A DNA stretch of 38,508 nt from Oscillatoriales cyanobacterium M59_W2019_021 (GTDB lineage: Bacteria > Cyanobacteriota > Cyanobacteriia > Cyanobacteriales > Geitlerinemataceae), in assembly GCA_015295945.1 (NCBI GenBank), contig DVED01000121.1, forward strand, positions 1 to 38,508, in the 5' to 3' direction. Position numbers and translations under genes: made by a program. Shown in pieces: positions 24,127 through 33,298 of this stretch. A model generated the notes under the pieces. That model did no database searches, was not told the origin of the DNA, and worked only from the letters and a program-made list of their open reading frames with translations. Each line of letters starts with the position of its first letter. Position 1 is the first letter of the stretch.

Positions 24127-25572
24127 TTATCCGTCAGGACGAGATCGCCCTCTCAACCCCCGATCGTTGGCGGAGCCTCTCCTCTGGAGAATCGCCCAAA
24201 CGCCAAACCCCACTGCCATTCCCGGCAACACCTCGTACACCGAACCCGAGAGTTGCAATCCTCCGTTCCAAATCGCCGCCGTGGCAATCCCGGCAAGCAT
24301 CATCGCCACGGCAACCCCAGAAGAAACCGGTTGCCCCCAAACTCGCAGTATCAACAGCGGTCCCAATCCCGACGCCAGTGCCGACCAAGCGAACACCCCC
24401 AAGGCAAACATATTTTTATCGCTGGCTAAAGCGATCGCCAAAACGATCGCCGTCACCACCAGCGTTCCCACCTTCGCCCGGTTGTAAGAATGCCCCATGT
24501 CGGGTAGCAAATCCTGAGTTAACGCCGCCGAACAGGAGAGAATTTGCGAGTCGGCAGTGGAAACGACGGCGGAAAAGATCCCCGCCAAAATCAAACCGAC
24601 GAACAAACCGGGGAAAAACTGAATCGCCATCTGCGGCAGTGCCAACTCCGGATCTCCGCCGTTGGTGAGTTCCGGTAGCAACACCCGTGCCGTCAGTCCC
24701 ACCACCACCGCCGCTGTGGAAAAAATAACGTACAGCGCTGCGTAAAGATTGCGCGTCACCCCCATTTTTTGAGCCGAGTCGATAACCATGGCTCGAACCA
24801 TAATATGCGGCTGTCCGACAACTCCCACCCCCGCCACCAACCAACTGAGGAGAAATAAGCCGAAACCGAATTGCAAATTTTGAGGAACCGGGTTGATTAA
24901 CGCCGGATCGATCGCCTCCAATTTCGCCCACAATCCCCCGAATCCCCCACAGGCGGATAGCGTAACTGCGCACAACAGAAACATCGCCACCATCATTACC
25001 ACCGCCTGGACTGCATCCGTCCAAATCGACGCTCGAATGCCGCCGGAAAAACAGTATCCCACGACGATAACCGCGCCTAAGATAATCCCCCAGGCATAAT
25101 CCCAGCCGAAAATCGCGTGCAGGGCTTTGCTTCCCGCCAGGAGTTGGGCGGCAGCATATGCCCCTAAAAAGGCGATCGTAATCAGTGCCGACAACGCCAA
25201 CACGGGGCGGTTCCCCTTGCTGTCACCCCCCAGAAAAGCACCGATGGTTTCCGAGGCATTGGCTTCGGACTGTTGCCGCAGTCGCGGGTGGACGAAAAAC
25301 CAGGTGAGATAGTCCCCCAGAAACCAACCCACCAACAGCCACGCCGAGGAGATCCCCACTTGGTACGTCCAGCCGATGGTACTGATAAACATCCCGCCGC
25401 TGTGTGCCGTGGCGAAGGCGGAAAGTCCCGTCAGCCAAGGGTTCACGTTGCGATTCGCCAGCAGGTAATCGGTGGTGGTGTTGGTTTTGCGAGTTGCCGA
25501 GTACAAACCCACCCCGGCAAACAGGGCTAAAAAGACGATGAAACTGACTGCCGCTAAGAGTCGATCGAACAC
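24127..25572 (-). CDS. Sodium:solute symporter (SSS family)
   Basis: A 481-residue multi-spanning transporter with about 13 hydrophobic helices. Motifs of the SSS family include 'TDYLLANRNVNPWLTGLSAFATAHSGGMF' near residue 34, 'YCFSGGIRASIWTDAVQAVVMM' near 172 and 'ILAGIFSAVVSTADSQILSCSAALTQDL', the last like the sodium-binding Ser/Thr-Ser region of PutP. The start is GTG 25572. The closest known relatives are proline/pantothenate-type permeases; the substrate cannot be fixed. The next leftward gene, upstream of it, is a membrane PH-like protein. Confidence 0.9.
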   Translation of the reverse strand: MFDRLLAAVSFIVFLALFAGVGLYSATRKTNTTTDYLLANRNVNPWLTGLSAFATAHSGGMFISTIGWTYQVGISSAWLLVGWFLGDYLTWFFVHPRLRQQSEANASETIGAFLGGDSKGNRPVLALSALITIAFLGAYAAAQLLAGSKALHAIFGWDYAWGIILGAVIVVGYCFSGGIRASIWTDAVQAVVMMVAMFLLCAVTLSACGGFGGLWAKLEAIDPALINPVPQNLQFGFGLFLLSWLVAGVGVVGQPHIMVRAMVIDSAQKMGVTRNLYAALYVIFSTAAVVVGLTARVLLPELTNGGDPELALPQMAIQFFPGLFVGLILAGIFSAVVSTADSQILSCSAALTQDLLPDMGHSYNRAKVGTLVVTAIVLAIALASDKNMFALGVFAWSALASGLGPLLILRVWGQPVSSGVAVAMMLAGIATAAIWNGGLQLSGSVYEVLPGMAVGFGVWAILQRRGSANDRGLRGRSRPDG

Positions 25573-25678
25573 GATTTCAATCTCCGATATAGGTTATGTA
25601 GCGAGTCTAAATAAAATCGGAATTGGGGCGATCTCGGGGGGAGTTCCCCTACATCGGTTCGCAAGTCAAATAGACTGG

Positions 25679-26227
25679 CTATATTGTCGCTGCGATCGTT
25701 ACCGCATCGATAAATAACAACAGCAACGTACACCCCAACAAAATGAAATACATCCACGGTTGTGCCAGGGGACGCACGTCTGTCGTATCGATCGCCGTTT
25801 TCTCCCCAACTAGCCGCACCAACTTGGCAAATCCCGCCACCCGCATGGGCAGCAGATACCCTTCCCCCGACTGGGAGAGGAAGTAGTACACCAAGCCTCC
25901 TTGACCCGTGGTACGCGGTTTAAGCGCCTTCACCTCCGACCACGGTAGCGACCACCCCGGACGGAAAAAGCGGGGAACCCAACCGGGGTAAGTCACGCGA
26001 ATGCCGCGATCGTCCAAGACCACCCGTTCGCTGAGAGCGGCGTACAGCAACACCAACCCGATCGCCAATCCCCCCCACAACACCGATGCCGGAATCGGCG
26101 CATCGGTCAATTGCGCTAAAAAGGGTAGCGGCACGGTTAGGGCAACGTACAAGCCAATCAGGGTAATCCGAATCAACGGAGAAATTCGGAAGATGGAGGG
26201 TTCTGGGGAATTGGCGATTTCAGACAC
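25679..26227 (-). CDS. Conserved membrane protein, PH-like
   Basis: About 182 residues from a GTG at 26227: two N-terminal membrane helices (about 18-38 and 47-66), a central soluble PH-like domain ('SERVVLDDRGIRVTYPGWVPRFF', 'SLPWSEVKALKPRTTGQGGLVYYFL') and a C-terminal helix (about 159-178). This pattern is conserved in cyanobacterial hypothetical proteins, but I know no function. The start is uncertain: the frame extends to a TTG at 26299 through repeat-like sequence, and no ATG is available. It is in the same direction as the symporter gene, 106 bases upstream. Confidence 0.68.
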   Translation of the reverse strand: MSEIANSPEPSIFRISPLIRITLIGLYVALTVPLPFLAQLTDAPIPASVLWGGLAIGLVLLYAALSERVVLDDRGIRVTYPGWVPRFFRPGWSLPWSEVKALKPRTTGQGGLVYYFLSQSGEGYLLPMRVAGFAKLVRLVGEKTAIDTTDVRPLAQPWMYFILLGCTLLLLFIDAVTIAATI

Positions 26228-26676
26228 GGGATTTAGGGCAGAGGGGGTAGAAGGCAGAAGGGAAAAGCCGAATATTATTGTTATGCGTTGAGCTAGCAAT
26301 GCTTTTTCCCAATGACCAAGAAGAATACAGAAGTAAGCGCTACGCGCTGGCTACGCCCACAGGAGTTCGGGTGAATTTAATATTCTGAACTCCTGTAACT
26401 CCTGAACTTCTGAACTCCTTTTAACGTAGTGTATCGTCATTCGATCGAACCCAACCAGCAAAGTGGTCGATCGAGCGGCAAAACTTGACAACAGTCGCAT
26501 TTATATTGAGAACTATGTCATTAAAGGAACGAGTTTACGGCGTTTCAGCCCTGTGCTAAAATAGATTAGGGGCGAAGCTTTGACTACTTATAGTACATAA
26601 ATCAATAATCTAAGAATTTATTTTTATCCAACCTGAATTGGCGATCGAAAATTACCCATTACCCATTACCAAATAT
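26228..26676. other. Repeat-rich intergenic region
   Basis: No gene is seen. Contents: 'cgctacgcgctggctacgcc' (26338-26357), an inverted repeat caggagttc/gaactcctg (26360-26368 and 26387-26395) around an AT-rich loop, tandem 'ctcctgaacttctgaactcct' pieces to 26418, and an 'attaccc' heptamer run (26651-26670). Confidence 0.6.
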
Positions 26677-27591
26677 ATGAGATTCATCAGCCCTAAAACC
26701 GACTTTGCCTTCAAAAAAAATATTTGGTTCCAACGATAGCAAAGACATCCTCGTCAGTTTTCTCAACGTGCTTCTCTACGCCGGAGAATCGAAAATTCAA
26801 GATCTCGAAATTATCGATCCCTATGCTTCGGGAACGACGATTGGCTTGAAAGATAGCTATCTCGATGTTAAAGCACAACTCGACACCCAAGAAATCGTCA
26901 TCATCGAAATGCAGGTTTTGAATGTCTCGGCATTTGACAAGCGAGTTGTCATAACGCTACCAACACCTATTCGACCCAGCTTAAATCGGGAAAATGATAC
27001 TTCAAACTCAATCCCGTCATCGCGCTAACCATTACCGATTTTGTCATGTTTGATCGCCACGATCGCGTCATTTCTCAATACCGCTTCAAAGATTTTGAAG
27101 ATTTAGTAGACTACCGCAACTACGAACTCGAACTAGTTTTCGTCGAATTGCCGAAATTCCAAAAAAGCTTAGAAGAGTTGGAAGAGTTATCCGACAAATA
27201 GATTTACTTCATAAAAAATGCTCCCAACTTGGAAATGATTCCTTCTCCCATGCAAGGAGTTCCCGAACTGAATAAAGCGATGAATATTGCCAACCGAGCC
27301 AATCTCAATCTCGAGGAATTAGAAGACTTAGAAAAACGAGAAATGTTTCTTTGCGACCAAATTGGAGCCGTCCTCAAAGGGATCGAGGAAGGCTTAGAGC
27401 AAGGGCGGCAACAAGGTCAAGCTCAACTTATCGTGCGTCAGCTTACTCGGAAATTGGGGGAACTGTCACCCGAAACCATCGCAGAGATCGATCGCCTCTC
27501 TCACGTGCAACTCGAACAGTTAAGCGAAGCAATCTTCGAGTTCGATCGCCCGGAAGACCTAGAACAGGGGTTGCGCCAACCTCCCAATTAG
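26677..27591 (+). pseudogene. Broken Rpn-family (PD-(D/E)XK) nuclease/transposase-like gene
   Basis: Recognisable from 'MRFISPKTDFAFKK' through 'FGSNDSKDILVSFLNVLLY', 'IVIIEMQV' (the E-x-Q nuclease part), 'YFKLNPVIALTITDFVMF' and the C-terminal 'GIEEGLEQGRQQGQAQLI' coiled end of Rpn/YhgA-like proteins. It carries at least four lesions: an extra A in an eight-A run (26713-26720), a lost base near 26950, TGA at 26995-26997, and TAG at 27199-27201 where a Trp codon is usual. It therefore cannot make a whole protein unless frameshifting and readthrough occur. Intact Rpn proteins promote RecA-independent recombination. Sequence error cannot be excluded for single lesions. Confidence 0.88.
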
Positions 27592-27627
27592 GGATTCAAG
27601 GTTTTTCAGCACACCCGAGCGATCGAA

Positions 27628-28707
27628 TTGACCCAATCGGGGTACGATCGATATCTACGTCATTTGAGACTCTACCCCATGGTGCGCTCGCCCTTAACTG
27701 AAGACCTTGCCGACCTGCTGCAAAACGCGCCGGAACTGAACTTCGAGATTCCCAATCCCGAAGATGAAGAACTGCCGGAGTTCGAGTTTAACCAACGGGT
27801 GGAAACAGCGTGGGTGGTGTGCGATCGCTTCGACCTGCAAACCGACATCTGGCGGGGGCGAATTTTGCGAGCCGTGCGCGATCGGGAAAAAAAAGGCGGG
27901 GAAGGACGGGGCAAAGGCTTTCTCAACTGGCTCAAAGACCGAGAAATCAGCAAAAGCCAAGCCTACGCGCTGATCGAACTCGCCAACAGTGCCGATACCC
28001 TCCTCGCCGAAGGCAAACTCCAACCCGAAGCCATCAACAACTTCAGCAAACGCGCCTTCGTCGAAACCGCCCAGTCTCCCCTACAAGTGCAACAACTCGT
28101 CAGCGAAGCCGCAAGTGGGGGCGATCGGATTACCCGACGGGAAGTCAAACAACTCACCGACGAATGGGTGGCTATGACCTCGGATTTACTCCCCGAAGAA
28201 GTGAAAGAAAAAGCTGCCGATCGATCGCTGCCTCCCAAACACGTCGCTCCCCTGGTGCGGGAGTTAGAAAAACTACCCGAATCCCACCAACAAGAAATCC
28301 AACGCACTGTTGCCGAATCTCCCGATATCGATACCGTCAAACAACTGACCAGCGACGCGCGCAACCTCTCCAAATACCTCGATGCGGCAGCACAAGTGCA
28401 AACTATCGATCCCAACATCATCGACTTAGAACTCGCCTTAGAAGAAGCCTTACGCATCGGTTGTTTGAACGTCGCTGCCGATTTAGTCAAACAATCGGCA
28501 CAATTAGAACAAACGGCAGTCAAACTCTACACCACTTGGAAACGGTTGGCAGGAATTGCCGATCGCCTCTACGTCGATACCGGAGCCAGTACGCCGAATT
28601 TGCGATCGTTGATTACCTGCATCGAACGCATCACCGGATCGATCGTGGAAGTTCCCCTCGACGATTCCAAAGAACGCACGGTACGCCTGCAAATCCTGAC
28701 GGAATAG
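27628..28707 (+). CDS. Uncharacterised helical protein, possibly DNA-binding
   Basis: A 359-residue, mostly helical, charged protein that I do not recognise with certainty. Residues 85-115 ('GFLNWLKDREISKSQAYALIELANSADTLL') resemble a helix-turn-helix segment of ParB/KorB-like or plasmid-type regulators. 'ITRREVKQLTDEWVAM' follows near 165. The C-terminal 110 residues are another helical domain. The start is uncertain: TTG 27628 keeps a protein-like 'YDRYLRHLRLYPM' lead, while the first ATG is 27679. It is in frame with the dead nuclease gene just upstream and 37 bases after its stop. Related cyanobacterial proteins exist, with no known function. Confidence 0.65.
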   Translation: MTQSGYDRYLRHLRLYPMVRSPLTEDLADLLQNAPELNFEIPNPEDEELPEFEFNQRVETAWVVCDRFDLQTDIWRGRILRAVRDREKKGGEGRGKGFLNWLKDREISKSQAYALIELANSADTLLAEGKLQPEAINNFSKRAFVETAQSPLQVQQLVSEAASGGDRITRREVKQLTDEWVAMTSDLLPEEVKEKAADRSLPPKHVAPLVRELEKLPESHQQEIQRTVAESPDIDTVKQLTSDARNLSKYLDAAAQVQTIDPNIIDLELALEEALRIGCLNVAADLVKQSAQLEQTAVKLYTTWKRLAGIADRLYVDTGASTPNLRSLITCIERITGSIVEVPLDDSKERTVRLQILTE

Positions 28708-28711
28708 CTCA

Positions 28712-28792
28712 TTTGGGGTTTGGGGTTTGGGGTTTGGGGTTGAGGCACGAAACGCACCATCGTCAATTACCAATTACCAATTACCGATTACC
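28712..28792. repeat. Two heptamer tandem arrays
   Basis: TTTGGGG repeated four times (28712-28741 with two extra T) and AATTACC repeated about four times (28765-28792, the last GATTACC). These are the seven-base short tandem repeats well known in filamentous cyanobacteria. Confidence 0.85.
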
Positions 28793-28838
28793 CCATCCAC
28801 TGTGTAACAGTTGAAAAACCGGACACTTTGTCAAGTGC

Positions 28839-28888
28839 ACCCCCCCATCGGAGTTGTAGAATAGGGGGGGGTTTGACTCCGGATGGGG
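28839..28888 (+). promoter_or_regulatory. Alternative hairpins in leader of the EAL gene
   Basis: Two stems compete for one C-run. Stem A pairs the C7 run (28840-28846) with the G8 run (28864-28871). Stem B pairs ccccatcggagt (28843-28854) with actccggatgggg (28876-28888), with one bulged base. They cannot form together. It lies about 107 bases before the EAL gene. I do not match it to a known riboswitch class. Confidence 0.4.
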
Positions 28889-28994
28889 ATCTCTCCGTTT
28901 TTGCCCTCATCTTCCCAAGTTATTCACAACAGAGTTCTACAATCCAGACAGAGCTAGCCCTCTCAAATGCAAAGTCCATAAGGCATCTACCGGT

Positions 28995-30059
28995 ATGAAA
29001 AACGCGATGAGAGTCAACTCGCACCCAGGTCTGGTCAGAAAAGTTTGCAAAATGTTATCTTCCCGTACCTCTCATGAGTTGACAGCCCTTCTGAGTGACG
29101 AACTGCGTACTCCGTTAAATTCCATTCGAGAAGCTCTCATTCTGGTGTGTGCGAGCGAACTTGGGTCTCTATCCGAGAGAAATCGAAATTTACTCAGTCA
29201 TGCGCTCAAAAATACAGAAGATTTAGTCTGTCTGCTCGAAGCTCTCGAAAGCGAGTTCGATTCTTCCGCCAGTCGAAACCCCTTAACGAGCGATCGCCTT
29301 CGTCTGGAAACCGATCTGCGTCTGGCGTGGGAACAGCAACAACTCCAGTTGTTCTACCAACCGATTACCTGTTTGGAAACCCATCGCACCATCGGATTTG
29401 AAGCACTGGCACGGTGGCAGCATCCCACCCAAGGATGGATTCCCCCAACCATTTTCATTCCCTTTGCCGAACAAATTCGCCTGATCGAACAGTTGGGGTT
29501 GTGGGTGTTGCGCCAAGCCTGTCGGCAATTACATCTCTGGCAGAAGCAGTTTCCCAGCCATCCACCCCTGACAATGAGCGTCAATTTGTCGAGCCTGCAA
29601 TTAATGCGACCGGATTTAGCCGTGCAAGTCGAACGCGCCTGTCAGGAAGCTCAAATTGCGCCGAGTAGTTTGCGGTTGGAAATTACGGAAAGTAGCACGA
29701 TCGAAAATCCCGAAATGGCGATCGCCTGTCTCCAGCAGCTCAAAGATATAGGCATCCAACTCTACCTCGACGATTTTGGCACGGGTTATTCTTCGCTATC
29801 CCGCTTGCAAGACTTGCCGATCGATGTTCTCAAGATCGATCGCAGTTTTGTCAGCCAACAGAAATGGGAAGTCATTTGGTCAATTCTCCTATTAGCCGAA
29901 AGTTTGGGATTAGAAGTCATTGCCGAAGGCGTTGAAACCGCAGAAGAACTCGAAAAACTGAAGTTGTTAGGATGCAAGCAAGTCCAAGGATTCTTTTTTT
30001 CGCCCCCTGTCGATAGCCATACCGCTACCGTCTTAATTGCCGACGCAATCTGTTGTTAA
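28995..30059 (+). CDS. EAL-domain c-di-GMP phosphodiesterase with pseudo-HisKA segment
   Basis: A 354-residue protein. Residues 24-85 look like a histidine kinase dimerisation domain, but the H-box reads SDELRTPLN, with Asp35 in place of the phosphorylated His. The EAL domain (about 105-345) keeps its catalytic residues: E136 in FEALARW, N197 in SVNLSS, E229 in LEITES, D259-D260 in DDFGTGYSS, K280 in LKIDRSFV and E311 in EGVET. It should hydrolyse cyclic di-GMP to pGpG. The helical segment probably serves dimerisation or pairing with a kinase rather than phosphotransfer. A second ATG at 29007 is an alternative start. Confidence 0.92.
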   Translation: MKNAMRVNSHPGLVRKVCKMLSSRTSHELTALLSDELRTPLNSIREALILVCASELGSLSERNRNLLSHALKNTEDLVCLLEALESEFDSSASRNPLTSDRLRLETDLRLAWEQQQLQLFYQPITCLETHRTIGFEALARWQHPTQGWIPPTIFIPFAEQIRLIEQLGLWVLRQACRQLHLWQKQFPSHPPLTMSVNLSSLQLMRPDLAVQVERACQEAQIAPSSLRLEITESSTIENPEMAIACLQQLKDIGIQLYLDDFGTGYSSLSRLQDLPIDVLKIDRSFVSQQKWEVIWSILLLAESLGLEVIAEGVETAEELEKLKLLGCKQVQGFFFSPPVDSHTATVLIADAICC

Positions 30060-30259
30060 AACGCACTTTAGATCGACAGTTCAGATCGACAGCTATTCCT
30101 TGACACCAGCTTTTGCTGGAAGCTAAAAAAACGCTATACTGACATCCCAAATTGCCGCCGTTCGACACGCTATCGGTTTCCCTATCTCAAATTTTATTGA
30201 TAATATTCGGTTTGACTGAATCTGTCCGAGCGATCATCGATCGGGCAGATTTTGATCGA

Positions 30260-31441
30260 TTACCCATTCCCCACGATCGAGCGCGCGAATTTCTCCAGTC
30301 GATCCATTCCTTTCTCCACCGATTCTAAATCCGTGGCATAAGAAAACCGAATGCAATCATCCGTTCCGAATGCCATTCCGGGAATGGCGGCAACGTGATA
30401 CTCGGTTAACAATTGGTTGCAAAACTCGACGGATTTCATCCCCATCTTGCTGATGTCGATGTAGAGATAAAATGCCCCTTGGGGTTGGGGAGCGCTCAAA
30501 CCGGGAATGGCGTTGAGGCGATCGAACATCACCTGGCGGCGTCGGTCAAACGCTTGGCGCATGGTTTCGATATAATCGGGAGATTTAGGCGACTCTAAGG
30601 CTTCGATCGCCCCGTATTGAGCAAAGGTACACACGTTCGACGTACTGTGACTTTGGATGGTAATCGTTGCCTTAATTAAATCCACAGGACCGGCTAAATA
30701 ACCCACGCGCCAACCCGTCATCGAGTAAGCTTTAGCAAATCCCCCACTGACGATCGTCCGCGCAAATGCTTCGGAACTCGCCGCACCGATACTCAGGTGT
30801 TCTGCCCCATCGTAAAGCAGTTTCTCGTAAATCTCGTCGGAAACCACCCAAATATCCCGCGCCACTACCACTTCTGCCAACGCGCGAATTTCGTCGGGGG
30901 TATACACCATCCCCGTAGGGTTAGACGGGGAATTGAGGACGAACAGCTTGGTTTTGGGGGTAATGGCTTTGTCGAGTTGTTCCGGCGTAATTTTATAGCC
31001 CGTTTCTACCGTCGTGGGAACGATAACCGGAGTTCCCTCCGCCAATTTTACCATTTCCGGATAGCTCAACCAGTACGGGGAGGGGATAATCACCTCGTCC
31101 CCGGTTTCGATCGACGCTAGCATCAAATTAAACAGCGACTGCTTGCCGCCGTTAGTGACGGCGATATTTTCGGCAGCGTAATCCAATCCATTCTCGGTTT
31201 TCAGCTTGTGCGCGATCGCCGATCGCAATCCCGGTTCCCCCGCCGCCGGACCGTAGCGAGTTTTGCCCTCATCCAGCGCCTTCTTCGCCGCCGCGACGAT
31301 ATGGTCGGGGGTATTGAAATCCGGTTCTCCGGCACTAAAGCTACAAACATCAATTCCCTCGGCTTTCATAGCTTTGCCTTTCGCCGTAATCGCCAAAGTA
31401 ATGGAAGGCGGGACTTGACCCACTCGTGCTGCCAACTTCAT
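30260..31441 (-). CDS. aspC: PLP-dependent aminotransferase, aspartate type
   Basis: A 393-residue class I/II aminotransferase. The PLP lysine is K237 in '[18 protein letters not shown]'. Cofactor contacts are visible in '[12 protein letters not shown]' (170-181) and '[15 protein letters not shown]' (198-212), and '[11 protein letters not shown]' near the end carries the substrate-binding Arg. This pattern fits the cyanobacterial aspartate (or prephenate) aminotransferase of subgroup 1b. I chose ATG 31441; the frame runs on to 31501 without homology. It stands alone, with a repeat-rich promoter region. Confidence 0.93.
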   Translation of the reverse strand: MKLAARVGQVPPSITLAITAKGKAMKAEGIDVCSFSAGEPDFNTPDHIVAAAKKALDEGKTRYGPAAGEPGLRSAIAHKLKTENGLDYAAENIAVTNGGKQSLFNLMLASIETGDEVIIPSPYWLSYPEMVKLAEGTPVIVPTTVETGYKITPEQLDKAITPKTKLFVLNSPSNPTGMVYTPDEIRALAEVVVARDIWVVSDEIYEKLLYDGAEHLSIGAASSEAFARTIVSGGFAKAYSMTGWRVGYLAGPVDLIKATITIQSHSTSNVCTFAQYGAIEALESPKSPDYIETMRQAFDRRRQVMFDRLNAIPGLSAPQPQGAFYLYIDISKMGMKSVEFCNQLLTEYHVAAIPGMAFGTDDCIRFSYATDLESVEKGMDRLEKFARSIVGNG

Positions 31442-31548
31442 CGTTCGTCGTCCGTGGTGCGTTGTTTTTGGTATTCTAGTCGGGTCATCCGTAAAAGCCA
31501 AGTTAAGAAAACGTTTAGATCGTTTGAGTTGGAGGGTGTGGGGTTTTA

Positions 31549-31872
31549 CAAGGGTATGTTTTTTAGATTCTGGGCGAAATGGGGCAGAGGGGGCAGAGGG
31601 GGCAGGGGGGACAGCTTACAAGGGAATGTTTTTTAGATTCCGGTGGATACGAGCAGGGGAGGCAGGGGAAGCAGGGGGAGCTGTCTTGAGCAAAACCCTT
31701 AATTTTTCGTTGACACTTGACGAGCAATGGGAGCAATTGTGAAAAGCATTCCCTTGTAAGAGAGGAGGCAGGGGGGGCAAAACCCTTGAAATCTCGTTCG
31801 ACAGTAACCAGCGATTCTCCTGCATGAGACGCTTCGCGAACGCATCAATTGTGAAAAGCATTCCCTTGTAAG
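31549..31872. repeat. Mixed direct and inverted repeat block
   Basis: A 27-base direct repeat (caattgtgaaaagcattccc...) occurs at 31734-31760 and 31846-31872. Its CATTCCCTTGTAAG end is the perfect inverse of CTTACAAGGGAATG at 31616-31629. A further near-copy, acaagggtatgttttttagattc, begins at 31547. 'ggcagagggggcag' filler lies between. There is no coding sequence in this stretch. Confidence 0.8.
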
Positions 31873-31975
31873 GGTGTGGGGTTAGGGGTTTGTTAGGGAC
31901 TTGCGGGGAAATCAGGTATCCATCAGGCTGGAAGAATCGTAATATCCCATTTGGATCGAAACCCAGCCGATCGAA

Positions 31976-32010
31976 CCCAAAAAGCCGGGGACATTCCCCG
32001 GCTTTTTGGG
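31976..32010. terminator. Strong bidirectional terminator
   Basis: CCCAAAAAGCCGGGGA, loop CAT, TCCCCGGCTTTTTGGG is a perfect 16-pair stem with A/T runs on both sides of the GC core, so it can work on either strand. It is 164 bases after the sbtA stop and most likely ends that transcript. Confidence 0.85.
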
Positions 32011-32173
32011 TCGCTGTGTTTTGTACTCGCAGGACGTTGACGCCAGCGAAGAAGCGATTGACCTAGACCTATGAACTGTGCGGCTGTTGAATGGAGACAA
32101 CGCAAACCTGGACATAGCCGCCGCGTGGGTTGCCGAGTCAAGGGAACACCGGCAGACCGCAACCCCTCTGGGA

Positions 32174-33298
32174 TCAGCCGCCCAGCACCTCGGCAAGCCC
32201 GACGAAGATCGGTATTCCCAAGGCAATCGCAACCGGTGTGCCGATGGCTGTAGACGCACCGATGTAGGCGGAGGGATTCGCCGACGGGATACCGGCTCGT
32301 AACGTAGGCGGCCCCGAGATGTCCGAACTGGAGGCGGCAATGACGGCTAGGATGGCAACACCGCCAGGGGTGAACCCCGTAGCGACGTGGGCAATCCAGC
32401 CGAGACCGAAAGCAATGAACCCATGCAGCAGCGGTGCCAGTAGGGCATATACAGCATACCACTGAGCCACCTTGCGCAGCTCGCCGAGCCTTGCCCAGGC
32501 TTCCATACCCATGACCAGCATCAGGATTGAAAGCAGACCGCGAAACAGGGGTTCGTAGAAGCTCTCAAAGACACTTTCCGGTCGGGTTAGTATGCCCAAA
32601 GCGAGACCGAGCAGCAGTGCTGATAAGGCAGAACCTTGAAGGCTTTCCTGGACGATCGGCCATATCCTGACCTTCTGACCTTGCTCCATGCGATACTCGC
32701 TGGCGGTGCTGGGATACCCACGGGCGGTAATACCCTGCTCGCTGGAATACTCGCCGGCGGCAACGGGCTGCTTGCTGAGATACTCCTCATCCTTGCTGAG
32801 ATACTTGTCGCGCTGCTTTTTGGTATAAATGCTAGCCAAGACGATCGCCGTCACGAGCGCTGGGATGTCCATGAAGGGATAGAGAGCGCCAGCCCAAGCC
32901 TCGTATGTGATGCCTTGCCCGTCCAGTACCGTCAGACCAGCGGCGAGGGTAGAGCCACTCACAGCACCAAACAAACCTCCGGTCGCCAGGGCATCTACGA
33001 CTCTAATTTGCGGCAGCTTGGCTAACGTGAAGCTCGCGATGAACACGATCGCAATCCCTAGTACCGCAGCGAACAACGCGGGCAACAGCATATCCGCTAT
33101 ATTGGCATTGCGGATCGCAATGCCGCCGCTCAGACCGACTTTGATGAGCAGCATGAAGACAATGAACTTATAGATCGCATCTGGAATTTGCAGTTGGCTA
33201 CCGAGGGCAGCAATGACTATACCGCCAATCAGAAAGCCGAGTGTTGGGGACTGCAATTGCGACCCGAATTTCGTCAAGAAATCGGACAAGAAATCCAC
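32174..33298 (-). CDS. sbtA: Sodium-dependent bicarbonate transporter SbtA
   Basis: A 374-residue SbtA (the family once called DUF897), the high-affinity Na+/HCO3- symporter of the carbon-concentrating mechanism. It begins 'MDFLSDFLTKFGSQLQSPTLGFLIGG'. 'GGLFGAVSGSTLAAGLTVLD' near 107-126 and 'AVIAASSSDISGPPTLRAGIPSANPSAYIGASTAIGTP' near 320-357 are the paired pseudo-symmetric motifs. A cytosolic loop at about 160-215 with 'SKDEEYLSKQPVAAGEYSSEQG' is the family's variable part. GCGATCGC is scarce here compared with neighbouring genes, so the gene may be a recent arrival. The partner sbtB lies 1.3 kb away in the opposite direction. Confidence 0.94.
   Translation of the reverse strand: MDFLSDFLTKFGSQLQSPTLGFLIGGIVIAALGSQLQIPDAIYKFIVFMLLIKVGLSGGIAIRNANIADMLLPALFAAVLGIAIVFIASFTLAKLPQIRVVDALATGGLFGAVSGSTLAAGLTVLDGQGITYEAWAGALYPFMDIPALVTAIVLASIYTKKQRDKYLSKDEEYLSKQPVAAGEYSSEQGITARGYPSTASEYRMEQGQKVRIWPIVQESLQGSALSALLLGLALGILTRPESVFESFYEPLFRGLLSILMLVMGMEAWARLGELRKVAQWYAVYALLAPLLHGFIAFGLGWIAHVATGFTPGGVAILAVIAASSSDISGPPTLRAGIPSANPSAYIGASTAIGTPVAIALGIPIFVGLAEVLGG

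Noticed and set aside
28712-28792. Telomere-like TTTGGGG array
   Set aside because: Four heptamers beside an AATTACC array in a normal intergenic spacer; these are ordinary cyanobacterial short tandem repeats.
27810-28814. 334-codon plus-strand frame overlapping the helical protein gene
   Set aside because: Translation is an Arg/Thr/Ser-rich jumble typical of a shifted frame, while the 27628-28707 frame has a normal helical composition.
31616-31872. Possible CRISPR array in the repeat block before aspC
   Set aside because: Only two exact 27-base copies, with unequal flanks that are themselves repeat-derived, and no cas genes; it is a degenerate palindromic repeat block.
32071-32302. Plus-strand open frames overlapping the 3' end of sbtA
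   Set aside because: No family features; they are antisense to the well-conserved SbtA C-terminus.
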